31,101 nt of DNA from Synergistaceae bacterium UBA1037 (lineage in GTDB: Bacteria > Synergistota > Synergistia > Synergistales > Synergistaceae), in assembly GCA_002316795.1 (NCBI GenBank), contig DCEE01000027.1, positions 1 to 31,101 of the forward strand. The letters are read 5' to 3'. A model generated the notes under the pieces. That model was not told the DNA's origin. It saw only the letters and a list, made by a program, of their open reading frames with translations, and did not search any database. Position numbers and translations under genes: made by a program. Positions within the stretch are counted from its first letter, which is position 1; every line of letters starts with the position of its first letter. Positions 24,134 through 31,101 of the stretch are shown piece by piece.

Positions 24134-24228
24134 GCAAAGGCCGCGAATTCTTGGCGGATGCTTTTTCCACATGTCTTTAATGACTGCTCAGCCATTGCTC
24201 AGCGAATGGTTTTAAGAAGCTTTTAAGC

Positions 24229-24250
24229 GTCTATCGCGCTTGAAATAGAC
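24229..24250 (+). other. Small hairpin upstream of the NifU-like gene
   Basis: GTCTAT (24229-24234) pairs with ATAGAC (24245-24250) across a 10-nt loop, 24 nt before the start codon. It could be a leader structure or operator; with six mostly A/T pairs it may also be chance. Confidence 0.25.
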
Positions 24251-24274
24251 AGACCTACACAGGAGGAATAATCA

Positions 24275-24508
24275 ATGACAGTACAGGAAAAGATAATGGA
24301 TGCGATCAGTACGAAGGTATCCCCGGCTCTTCAGAGCCACGGCGGGGACGTCTCTTTCATCAGTTTTGACGAAGACAGCGGCACCCTTTATGTAGATCTC
24401 GTAGGCTCATGCGGGACGTGCCCCTATGCGCATGAGACCCTTCGCATGACAGTAGAAGCTGCAATAAAGCAGGTCGTGCCCGAAGTAAAATCTGTTGTAA
24501 GAGCATAG
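24275..24508 (+). CDS. NifU C-terminal-domain (Nfu-type) iron-sulphur scaffold protein
   Basis: This is a 77-residue stand-alone Nfu domain, which assembles or carries Fe-S clusters for delivery to client enzymes. The conserved parts are SPALQSHGGDVSFIS near the N terminus and the cluster-binding C46-x2-C49 in GSCGTCPYAHETLR. Nothing precedes or follows the domain, so this is the minimal form rather than full NifU or the NfuA fusion. AGGAGG (about 24261-24266) is a strong ribosome site. It follows repeat element B and is 11 nt ahead of phoH, with no isc or suf genes nearby. Confidence 0.92.
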   Translation: MTVQEKIMDAISTKVSPALQSHGGDVSFISFDEDSGTLYVDLVGSCGTCPYAHETLRMTVEAAIKQVVPEVKSVVRA

Positions 24509-24519
24509 CGCGGACAGGA

Positions 24520-25533
24520 ATGACAGATAAAACAGAGACCGAGATCAAAATGACGGAAAACGGCCTGACTCCGCTTACCTCCCGCGACGAGTCCATTGTG
24601 AAGTTGCTGGCGGGGCACGAAGAGATACTTCGTATGGTGGAACAGGCTTTTCCTGTCAAGATCTTTGCAAGGGGAGCAAGCCTTTTGATAAAGGGAGAGG
24701 ACGAAGACCTCATCAGAAGGCTTGAAAGCCTGCTTACCCAGTTTGCTGAACTGGCATTGAACGGCCAAAAGCTTTCCTCAGCTGAGATAAGGTATGGGTT
24801 GAATCAGATATCCGCTGGGGAAAGCGTAAATTTAAAATCCCTTTACGATGAAGTTGTCTGCGTCAGCAACAGGGGGAAACCTATACGTCCCTATACGAAC
24901 GGACAGAAGGAATACACCCGCGCGATAAGGGAGAACGATGTGACCTTTGCCATCGGACCTGCGGGGACAGGCAAGACATACCTGGCAGTAGCACAGGCCG
25001 TCGCCTTCCTTAAGTCAGCAAGAGTAAGCCGGATCGTACTCGTAAGGCCCGTTGTCGAGGCAGGCGAGCGCCTCGGTTACCTTCCGGGAGACTTGATGGA
25101 CAAGGTTGAGCCGTACCTCAGGCCGCTTTACGACGCATTTTACGATCTTCTTCCTACTGAGAAGTTCAACAGATATTTTGAGAAGGGCATCATTGAACTT
25201 GCACCGCTTGCTTATATGAGAGGAAGGACCCTGAACGACTGCTTTATCATCCTGGACGAGGCGCAGAACACTACCCCTGAGCAAATGAAAATGTTCCTCA
25301 CCAGGCTTGGTTTCGGATCCAAAGCTGTCGTCACCGGAGACATAACCCAGGTCGACCTTCCGTCAAACAAGGAATCCGGATTGAAGACGGTGCAATATAT
25401 CCTCAACGACATCCCCGGCATCGCTTTCGTCAGATTGAGCAACCGTGACGTTGTGCGGCATGAGATAGTTCAGCGGATAGTGAGGGCTTACGAAGACCAT
25501 GAACAACGGAGAAAGACGCCAGACAACAATTAA
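24520..25533 (+). CDS. phoH: PhoH-like P-loop ATPase
   Basis: PhoH-like proteins are cytoplasmic ATPases with RNA-related roles, usually linked to ybeY and era as here. The 337-residue protein has an N-terminal variable domain (1-120), Walker A GPAGTGKT (146-153), VRPVVEAGERLGYLPGD, Walker B ILDEAQN with D246 and E247, and VVTGDITQVDLP. The ATG at 24520 has AGGA directly adjacent, closer than ideal. No better start is evident, so translation may rely on coupling to the NifU-like gene 11 nt upstream. The last 35 bases overlap pgpH. The gene opens the phoH-pgpH-ybeY-cdd-era-recO run. Confidence 0.93.
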   Translation: MTDKTETEIKMTENGLTPLTSRDESIVKLLAGHEEILRMVEQAFPVKIFARGASLLIKGEDEDLIRRLESLLTQFAELALNGQKLSSAEIRYGLNQISAGESVNLKSLYDEVVCVSNRGKPIRPYTNGQKEYTRAIRENDVTFAIGPAGTGKTYLAVAQAVAFLKSARVSRIVLVRPVVEAGERLGYLPGDLMDKVEPYLRPLYDAFYDLLPTEKFNRYFEKGIIELAPLAYMRGRTLNDCFIILDEAQNTTPEQMKMFLTRLGFGSKAVVTGDITQVDLPSNKESGLKTVQYILNDIPGIAFVRLSNRDVVRHEIVQRIVRAYEDHEQRRKTPDNN

Positions 25534-27577
25534 AAAATTAACATCTCAGCTTAAGACCGATCTTGAACTCAGAGCATCAGACAGGCAGCATGTGGTTTTC
25601 AGAGTAATACTGCTTGCTGTTGCTTTTTTTCTTATTACAGGCAACTGGCTTGCCATTGACAGGCATGAAAATTACCGCATAGGATATCCTTCCGCAAAAA
25701 CCTACTTTGCACTGACATCATCAAGATACGAAGACAGGGCGGCCACACTCGAGCTTCGTCAAAGAGCTGCGTCAAGGATCATTGACGTAATGGTCCGTGA
25801 TGAAAAAATAGCGGCCGAGGTCTCCGCTAAGATCGGATACCTTAAGTCGGGGGATCTTTCACGTGTCCTCGAAAACCCCCTGCTGGAACTTTTTTCCGGT
25901 CTGCCCAAACTGACACAGACAAATATCGTGAATACAGCAGTAGCGATCGCGGAAAAGAACATGAACAAGGCCGAGAACAGGGATGAACAGACGGCGCTTC
26001 TCTGGAAAGAACTGTCCGGGTACAGGCTTTCCCAGTCCGATAAAAACGTAGCCTTCCAGATACTTGACAAGATACTCAACCCTTCGCTGAACAGCGACTC
26101 GGAGATGGCATCAAGACTTAGGGAGGATGTGGCGGTACAGATCCCTCCGGTCGTCAGGGAAATACGTCCCGGAGAGGTACTTGTGCAGAAGGGACAAGTC
26201 GTCACTCCCTCGCTTGCCAAACTTCTTGAGTCCCAGGGATATCCGGATTCAAGGTTTCCTTACAAACATTTGGTCTTCATACTTGCCGCCATCATAATAT
26301 GGAGTTTCTGGCCCGTGTGGATAGAGCGCGGTCTCAAAGAAAAATTTTCACTCCGTCAGTGGGTGTATATTGCAGTAATTCTATCCCTGGGATGGGCGCT
26401 GGAACTCATGTTCGCCAGGATCGGCGGGTACTCGATGGCGGTCCTTGGCATGACAGGCTGGCTCTGCCTTACTCTTCCGGTATCGCTCTCCTATCACGTT
26501 GTGCTCGGCGGAGGTATAATCAGCGTGATGATCGCGTTTGGGACAAACCCAGGGATATTTGCGCTCGGCTGCATTCTGGCCGCTTTTTCAGCTGCAATAG
26601 GAAGGGTCCTCTTCATTGACCCTCCGAACCACAGGGTAACTATTTGGAGAAACCTCTTTTTCTTAGGACTTTGTCTTGGGGCAGTTTCAGTTGCTGTGCA
26701 CTGGGGGCTGGGATTATTTTATAATTATCAGCTGCCGATACTTTCGATCGCTTTCAGCCTTTTCTGGAGCACTCTGGTCATTGCGCTCCTTCCGATTTGG
26801 GAAAACCTTTTCGATGTTATTTCGCCGCTGCGCCTGCTTGAGCTCAGCCATCCCTCCCAGCCGCTCCTTAAGAGGCTCCAGATCGAGGCTCCGGGCACCT
26901 ATCACCATACTCTGATGGTAGGCACACTGGCGGAAGCCGCTGCGGACAAGCTTATGATGAACGGCCTTCTGGTCAAGGCCGGAGCATACTATCACGACAT
27001 AGGCAAACTTAAAAACCCAAAATATTTCGTTGAAAACCAGGTAAGCGGGGAAAATATACATGATGATCTCTCTCCTACGCTCTCCGGACTTGTTCTTATA
27101 TCCCATGTACGGGACGGTCTGGAGATAGCGGACGAGACTAAACTGCCGAAGACCCTCAGAAGGTTCATAGCTGAGCATCACGGCACGACGGTGCAGAAAT
27201 ATTTTTATGAAAAGGCCCGTGCGATCGATGAAAACACCACGGAGGAACAGTTCAGGTACCCTGGTCCCAGCCCGCAGTCCAGGGAGACTGCCCTTGTCAT
27301 GCTTGCGGACTCTGTCGAGGCCGCAGTCAAAGCGAAGAACAAGTCGTTTGATAACATCCGTGACCTCAGGCTCCTCGTGCAGAACGTCATAAGACAGAAG
27401 GCGGAAGCAGGGCAGCTTAAGGACGTTGACTTTACAATGCGTGAGATGGCAGTGATCGAGTCGTCCTTTATTGAGATACTGAGATCCACATACCACTCCC
27501 GCGAAGTAAAGGAGATATCCGAGTCTATCCGTGCTGCCGCCGAAAAGAAGGGACAGTCGAAGCAGAATGATCGTTGA
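25499..27577 (+). CDS. pgpH: 7TM-HD c-di-AMP phosphodiesterase (PgpH/YqfF)
   Basis: PgpH degrades c-di-AMP, counteracting the CdaA encoded 15 kb upstream. The 692-residue protein starts with one transmembrane helix (about 32-50), then an extracytoplasmic 7TM-HD ectodomain. The 7TM region at about 258-450 contains several hydrophobic segments such as LVFILAAIIIWSFW. The cytoplasmic HD domain follows, with HHTLMVGTLAE (from H469) and the YHDIGK motif (H499, D500), then LISHVRDGLEIA and EHHGTTVQKYFY. The length and order match Bacillus YqfF (about 711). The start overlaps phoH by 35 nt with only a distant GAGGG upstream, so a slightly later start is possible. ybeY overlaps its end by 11 nt. Confidence 0.92.
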   Translation: MNNGERRQTTIKKLTSQLKTDLELRASDRQHVVFRVILLAVAFFLITGNWLAIDRHENYRIGYPSAKTYFALTSSRYEDRAATLELRQRAASRIIDVMVRDEKIAAEVSAKIGYLKSGDLSRVLENPLLELFSGLPKLTQTNIVNTAVAIAEKNMNKAENRDEQTALLWKELSGYRLSQSDKNVAFQILDKILNPSLNSDSEMASRLREDVAVQIPPVVREIRPGEVLVQKGQVVTPSLAKLLESQGYPDSRFPYKHLVFILAAIIIWSFWPVWIERGLKEKFSLRQWVYIAVILSLGWALELMFARIGGYSMAVLGMTGWLCLTLPVSLSYHVVLGGGIISVMIAFGTNPGIFALGCILAAFSAAIGRVLFIDPPNHRVTIWRNLFFLGLCLGAVSVAVHWGLGLFYNYQLPILSIAFSLFWSTLVIALLPIWENLFDVISPLRLLELSHPSQPLLKRLQIEAPGTYHHTLMVGTLAEAAADKLMMNGLLVKAGAYYHDIGKLKNPKYFVENQVSGENIHDDLSPTLSGLVLISHVRDGLEIADETKLPKTLRRFIAEHHGTTVQKYFYEKARAIDENTTEEQFRYPGPSPQSRETALVMLADSVEAAVKAKNKSFDNIRDLRLLVQNVIRQKAEAGQLKDVDFTMREMAVIESSFIEILRSTYHSREVKEISESIRAAAEKKGQSKQNDR

Positions 27578-28082
27578 TATAATAGCAGAGGGAAAAGAGC
27601 TTCTCTGCGGAACTACCCCTAGAGAGGCGGATGTTTTCCTGAGAAGGACAGAGAGTCTTTATGCGTGGCTGCTGGAAAAGGAGGAAGCTTTGCCGGCCGG
27701 CTGTGGGCGCGCAGAGGTATCTTTATCCATAGTCGCGCCCGAGAGGATCAGTGACCTTAATCTGAGATACAGGGAATCAGACAAACCGACCGATGTGCTC
27801 TCCTTCCCGCTCTGGGAAGAGGATTTCATATTTGTTCCGCCCGAGGGCTGGGAAAGCATACCGCTTGGAGACATAGTTATATGTCCGGACAAAATAATGG
27901 AAAACGCATCCGAAAACAGCAGGAGCTTCATGAAAGAACTGGTACTCGTACTCTCTCATGGTCTCCTGCACCTGATAGGATATGACCATTGCGACGAAGA
28001 TTCCGAGAGAACTATGTGGGCGTTACAGGATAGAATGGTCGATAAGTTTTTCGCCGGAGAGGATGACGGAAATGGCAGATAA
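27567..28082 (+). CDS. ybeY: Endoribonuclease YbeY
   Basis: YbeY is a zinc-dependent RNase involved in 16S rRNA maturation and ribosome quality control. The 171-residue protein carries the signature H-x3-H-x5-H as HGLLHLIGYDH (H131, H135, H141). It also has the upstream YRESDKPTDVLSFPL and LGDIVIC motifs typical of the family. The ATG at 27567 lies inside the end of pgpH (11-nt overlap). The frame stays open to GTG 27531, but the extra twelve residues are basic, lie inside pgpH, and do not look like YbeY. It is directly followed by cdd, again with an 11-nt overlap. Confidence 0.95.
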   Translation: MIVDIIAEGKELLCGTTPREADVFLRRTESLYAWLLEKEEALPAGCGRAEVSLSIVAPERISDLNLRYRESDKPTDVLSFPLWEEDFIFVPPEGWESIPLGDIVICPDKIMENASENSRSFMKELVLVLSHGLLHLIGYDHCDEDSERTMWALQDRMVDKFFAGEDDGNGR

Positions 28083-28503
28083 TGAAAGTATCAATTTTGA
28101 TGCTGAAGCCCTTCTGCGCAAGGCAAAGAAGGCTGTGGAAAGCGCCTATGCGCCATACTCCGATTTTCCCGTTGGTGCGGCCATCCTTTTCGAAGATGGA
28201 AGAGTTGTCTCAGGCTGCAACGTTGAAAACGGAAGCTACGGCCTTTCCATATGCGCAGAAAGAAATGCGATGACCACGGCAGTAAGCGAAGGCCGCCTCA
28301 AGCCGACAGCTATAGCCGTTGTCGGAACAGAAGGCACATTATGTCCTCCGTGCGGAGCCTGCAGACAGTTTCTGTCGGAATTCAACGGAGAAATGCACGT
28401 TGTTCTCGAAGATAGAGGAAAGACTGTTATTTACAAACTTAGCGACTTGCTTCCGCTGCAGTTCAGACTGACCGGGAAAGGAGAGACTGAAGATGGCAGA
28501 TAA
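28072..28503 (+). CDS. cdd: Cytidine deaminase
   Basis: Cytidine deaminase converts cytidine and deoxycytidine to uridine forms in pyrimidine salvage. The 143-residue protein is the small tetrameric type. Zinc ligands are C61 (in CAE, with E63 as proton shuttle), C94 and C97 (in PCGACRQ). The substrate region YAPYSDFPVGAA and GCNVENGSYG are present. The ATG at 28072 is preceded by GAGAGG ending at 28062. An in-frame ATG at 28063 immediately follows that site and is too close. The gene overlaps ybeY by 11 nt and era by 11 nt. The ybeY-cdd-era order is common in Gram-positive genomes. Confidence 0.95.
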   Translation: MADNESINFDAEALLRKAKKAVESAYAPYSDFPVGAAILFEDGRVVSGCNVENGSYGLSICAERNAMTTAVSEGRLKPTAIAVVGTEGTLCPPCGACRQFLSEFNGEMHVVLEDRGKTVIYKLSDLLPLQFRLTGKGETEDGR

Positions 28504-29422
28504 AAAAAGCGAAGATCTGGAATACAGGTGCGGGTTCGTTGCTCTTCTGGGCAGGCCGAATGTAGGCAAGTCCTCATTGATCAACACCCTCCTCAAGGAA
28601 AAGGTGGCTGCTGTCTCATCCAAGCCTCAGACGACCCGGAACGCCATACGCTGCATACTGACCACTGAAAAGGAACAGATAATATTTGTGGACACGCCCG
28701 GTATACACAAACCGAAGAACGTGCTCGGCGACTATATGGTGAACGAAGCCGGAAAAGCGCTTGCCCAGGTGGACCTGATATGTTTTGTGGTCGAGGCTGG
28801 GGACAGCCGTATAGGGGAAGAGGAAGAACTGATAATAGAGATCCTTTCAAAGTGCGGTCTTCCTATAGTGCTTGCGGTCAATAAGGTCGACAAGCTGTCT
28901 GATCCCGGGTTTTTCTGGAAAACGGTCGAAATGTATGAGACGCGGATAATGCCGGCTGCTGTTGTCCCGATCTCAGCCAAAAAAGGGACGAACATGGATG
29001 TTTTTATCGATACACTGAGCGGGATGCTTCCAGTACAGCCTCCTATATATCCTGCAGACATGCTCATGGATACGACAGAACGCTTCCTTGCCGCCGAGGT
29101 GATAAGAGAAAAGATCCTTACATTCACGGATCAGGAGGTGCCGCACGGAACGGCGGTAGTCGTTGAAGAGTTTAAGAGTCCCGAGGAGTACCCCGAACTA
29201 AAGACATGCGAGATAAGGGCTACTATAGTAGTTGACCGCGAGGGCCAGAAGGCGATAATTATCGGCAGGGGCGGCGCAAAGCTCAAAACGATAGGCATGG
29301 CAGCAAGGAAGGACCTCGAAGAGAAGTTTGGTTACCCCATTTATCTCCAGCTTTGGGTCAAGGTAAAACCGGGGTGGAGAAAATCACAGGAAGAACTCAG
29401 GCGACTGGGGTATAGTTTTTGA
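28493..29422 (+). CDS. era: GTPase Era
   Basis: Era is a GTPase that binds the 3' end of 16S rRNA and checks small-subunit assembly. The 309-residue protein has G1 GRPNVGKS (20-27), the switch region KPQTTRNAIRCI, G3 VDTPGIHKP, G4 NKVD and G5 SAKKG. The C-terminal KH RNA-binding domain follows, with IIIGRGGAKLKTIG. The ATG at 28493 lies inside the end of cdd. The stop overlaps the TTG of recO (TTGA). It is in the conserved ybeY-cdd-era-recO block. Confidence 0.97.
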   Translation: MADKKSEDLEYRCGFVALLGRPNVGKSSLINTLLKEKVAAVSSKPQTTRNAIRCILTTEKEQIIFVDTPGIHKPKNVLGDYMVNEAGKALAQVDLICFVVEAGDSRIGEEEELIIEILSKCGLPIVLAVNKVDKLSDPGFFWKTVEMYETRIMPAAVVPISAKKGTNMDVFIDTLSGMLPVQPPIYPADMLMDTTERFLAAEVIREKILTFTDQEVPHGTAVVVEEFKSPEEYPELKTCEIRATIVVDREGQKAIIIGRGGAKLKTIGMAARKDLEEKFGYPIYLQLWVKVKPGWRKSQEELRRLGYSF

Positions 29423-30144
29423 TATCATCATTTGAAAAGGATAAGCTTCCACAGGGGTACTATTCACAAACAGGGACCGTCTTGCAGAGAAGGGATTCCT
29501 CAGGAGAGGGGCAATCCCTTCTGCTGTTTTTAAGGGACATGGGGCCGGTCTGGGTAAGCGCCCCTGCCTCAAAGACTAAGTGCAGGTTCGGAGGCGCCAC
29601 GGAACCGCTTGTGTGGGCAGAGTTCAGCCTATATCAGAGTCCGTCCAGGCTATACCTTCAGGGGGCTGAGATCAGGGAGGACTTCATATCACTCAGGTCT
29701 TCGGCGGAGAAACTCAAGACGGCGCTGAGGCTGTACAAGAGACTGACAAGTGTGCTGCTTACAAGTCATGAAAGCAACAATATCCTTACTCTTTTATGGT
29801 CTGCAATGATATTACTAAAAGAAAACTGCCCAGCAGACATTGTTGAGTACAGATTTACTTGGAGGCTTCTGAAAGAGACCGGCCTTGCACCGTCGCTCCA
29901 ATACTGCGTCAAGTGCGGTGCCAAACTTGAAAGCGGAGCAATATGGACAAGGGACGGCCTTATATGTTCCTCATGTTCTGCTTCCGGCAGAGAGGATATC
30001 GGCAGGGAAGAACTATCCTGTCTGAGGTTTGCTGCAATGCTGAGCCATGACAAATTCATCGGCTGGTCAAAAGGCAGGGAAAAATCGTCATTATTTACCG
30101 GTCAATTAAAAAAACTGGTTACTTTTTTCACTGATATGGATTAA
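29419..30144 (+). CDS. recO: DNA repair protein RecO
   Basis: RecO helps load RecA onto SSB-coated single strands in the RecFOR pathway. The 241-residue protein has an N-terminal OB-fold region (about 10-85), a helical middle (about 95-160), and a zinc ribbon with C163/C166 (CVKC) and C183/C186 (CSSC). Overall similarity is loose, as is usual for RecO, but size, zinc motif and position directly after era agree. The TTG start at 29419 shares bases with the era stop (TTGA), implying coupled translation. The end of the gene is AT-rich. Confidence 0.88.
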   Translation: MISSFEKDKLPQGYYSQTGTVLQRRDSSGEGQSLLLFLRDMGPVWVSAPASKTKCRFGGATEPLVWAEFSLYQSPSRLYLQGAEIREDFISLRSSAEKLKTALRLYKRLTSVLLTSHESNNILTLLWSAMILLKENCPADIVEYRFTWRLLKETGLAPSLQYCVKCGAKLESGAIWTRDGLICSSCSASGREDIGREELSCLRFAAMLSHDKFIGWSKGREKSSLFTGQLKKLVTFFTDMD

Positions 30145-30191
30145 AATTCATCGAATATAGTTTTTGTAATATCTGAAGGAGGCAGCAGATA

Positions 30192-31097
30192 GTGAATTTT
30201 CAGGAAATTGTAATGCGCCTTGAAAGTTTTTGGGCATCACAGGGATGTGTCGTCCAACAGCCTTACGACATAGAAGTCGGGGCCGGAACGATGAACCCAG
30301 CCACAACTCTGAGGGTCCTTGGCCCCGAACCGTGGCGCGTGGCCTATGTGGAACCATCCAGGAGACCGACTGACGGCAGATACGGTGAGAACCCGAACAG
30401 ACTTCAGCACTATTACCAGTATCAGGTAATAATCCAGCCCGCTCCCGACAATATTCAGGAGATGTATCTCGAAAGCCTCAAGGTGCTTGGGATAGATCCT
30501 GCTGAGCATGACATACGATTCGTCGAGGACGACTGGGAAAATCCGACCACCGGAGCCTGGGGCCTCGGGTGGGAGGTGTGGCTTGACGGGATGGAAGTGA
30601 CTCAGTTCACTTACTTCCAGCAGATGGGCTCACTTGACATGGATGTCGTGCCTGCGGAGCTGACGTACGGAATTGAACGGATCGCAATGTTCGTCCAGAA
30701 GGTGGACAACGTCTATGACCTCGAATGGGTCGGCAATGTCAGATACGGAGACGTTCACCACAAGGGTGAAGTTGAGCATTCAACATACAACTTCGAAGTC
30801 GCGAGCACGGATATGCTGTTCCAGCTCTTCAACATGTACGAAGCTGAGTCCAGGAAGATCCTTGAAAGAGGACTTGTCCTTCCTGCTTATGATTATGTGC
30901 TCAAATGCTCTCATTCCTTTAACCTGCTTGACGCGAGGAACGCCATAAGCGTAACGGAGCGCACCGGCTATATTGGAAGGGTCAGGGCGCTTGCCAGTGC
31001 ATGCTGCCAGGCGTATCTCGAACAGAGGGAAAAGATGGGACACCCTCTGATGGGAAAGTTTGACAAATTTGAAAAAGCTGAAGGAGGCGCAAGATAA
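30192..31097 (+). CDS. glyQ: Glycyl-tRNA synthetase alpha subunit
   Basis: GlyQ is the catalytic subunit of the tetrameric (alpha2beta2) bacterial glycyl-tRNA synthetase, charging tRNA-Gly. The 301-residue protein is complete and highly conserved, with [20 protein letters not shown] near the N terminus, [20 protein letters not shown], and the glycine-recognition region [15 protein letters not shown]. Its C terminus is [12 protein letters not shown] 30192 lies 8 nt after AGGAGG (30178-30183). A TATAGT-like -10 at 30156-30161 in the 47-nt gap could give extra transcription, but its -35 is poor. The beta subunit begins at the last bases of the window. Confidence 0.97.
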   Translation: MNFQEIVMRLESFWASQGCVVQQPYDIEVGAGTMNPATTLRVLGPEPWRVAYVEPSRRPTDGRYGENPNRLQHYYQYQVIIQPAPDNIQEMYLESLKVLGIDPAEHDIRFVEDDWENPTTGAWGLGWEVWLDGMEVTQFTYFQQMGSLDMDVVPAELTYGIERIAMFVQKVDNVYDLEWVGNVRYGDVHHKGEVEHSTYNFEVASTDMLFQLFNMYEAESRKILERGLVLPAYDYVLKCSHSFNLLDARNAISVTERTGYIGRVRALASACCQAYLEQREKMGHPLMGKFDKFEKAEGGAR

Positions 31098-31101
31098 TGT
31101 C
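31097..31101 (+). CDS. glyS: Start of glycyl-tRNA synthetase beta subunit (partial)
   Basis: An ATG at 31097-31099 overlaps the glyQ stop (TAATG) and has AAGGAGG (31081-31087) at good spacing. Only five bases are visible, so the identity rests on the near-universal glyQ-glyS order. Confidence 0.55.

Larger units (their letters stand above)
23984..24204. repeat. Modular intergenic repeat element B
   Basis: This fills the gap between mazG and the NifU-like gene; no gene is visible in it. Its ends are inverted: GGCTGAGCAGT (23984-23994) is the exact reverse complement of ACTGCTCAGCC (24183-24193). Inside are GGCAAGC units (24015-24046), two hairpins each followed by GTGAAG (24057-24100), GTGAAGC units at an 11-bp period (24095-24127), and a core with CGCGAATTC and TTGGCGGATGC (24142-24161). 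The core resembles GAATT-TGGCGGGCGTC in element A. The tail TTAATGACTGCT matches TTAACGACTGCT in A (11963-11974). No transposase is present. Confidence 0.8.

Noticed and set aside
23984..24204. CRISPR array
   Set aside because: The repeats are about 7-11 bp, nearly contiguous and variable, without 25-40 bp repeats or unique spacers, and no cas genes are near.
26714..27496. 260-codon open frame antisense to pgpH
   Set aside because: It overlaps the HD domain of a well-supported gene, has no ribosome site seen and no recognisable domain.

Overview
The window is a gene-dense stretch of bacterial chromosome. It reads as a Gram-negative-type genome with a Firmicutes-like housekeeping repertoire, and Synergistota is my best guess at the phylum. 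That is inference: the basis is balanced base composition, heavy AGG/AGA arginine and ATA isoleucine codon use, frequent TTG/GTG starts, and the mix of cdaA-cdaR-glmM, pgpH-ybeY-cdd-era-recO-glyQ, a TRAP-like protein and separate glyQ/glyS. No plasmid, phage, transposase, rRNA or CRISPR array is present.

Layout. 35-1144 is a secreted M48 metalloprotease followed by a terminator. 1411-9419 is a tightly packed run: dnaX, dnaE, a TRAP (mtrB) homologue, pyk and nfo, joined by 1-4 nt overlaps except for 32 nt before mtrB. 9515-14312 holds cdaA, cdaR, glmM and galU, interrupted by a 400-nt non-coding repeat element (A) between cdaR and glmM, and closed by a bidirectional terminator. 14371-15932 on the minus strand holds a PerR-type repressor and an unrecognised secreted protein. 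16099-16172 is tRNA-Gln. 16265-23978 holds glmU, prs, rplY/ctc, pth, mfd and mazG. A second repeat element (B) lies at 23984-24204. 24275-31097 is nfuA-like, phoH, pgpH (yqfF), ybeY, cdd, era, recO, glyQ and the first bases of glyS.

How the genes fit together. dnaX and dnaE supply the clamp loader and replicative polymerase; nfo, mfd and recO are repair genes. glmM and glmU make UDP-GlcNAc and galU makes UDP-glucose. cdaA (c-di-AMP synthase), cdaR (its regulator) and pgpH (an HD phosphodiesterase) form a make-and-break set for c-di-AMP. rplY, pth, ybeY, era, glyQ and tRNA-Gln serve translation and ribosome biogenesis.

The two most unusual things are these. First, a clear homologue of the tryptophan-sensing RNA-binding protein TRAP sits between dnaE and pyk, away from any trp or folate gene. 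Second, elements A and B appear to belong to one modular intergenic repeat family. It is built from roughly 11-bp tandem units in both orientations and from short hairpins whose stems differ in sequence but keep their pairing, each followed by a constant tag.
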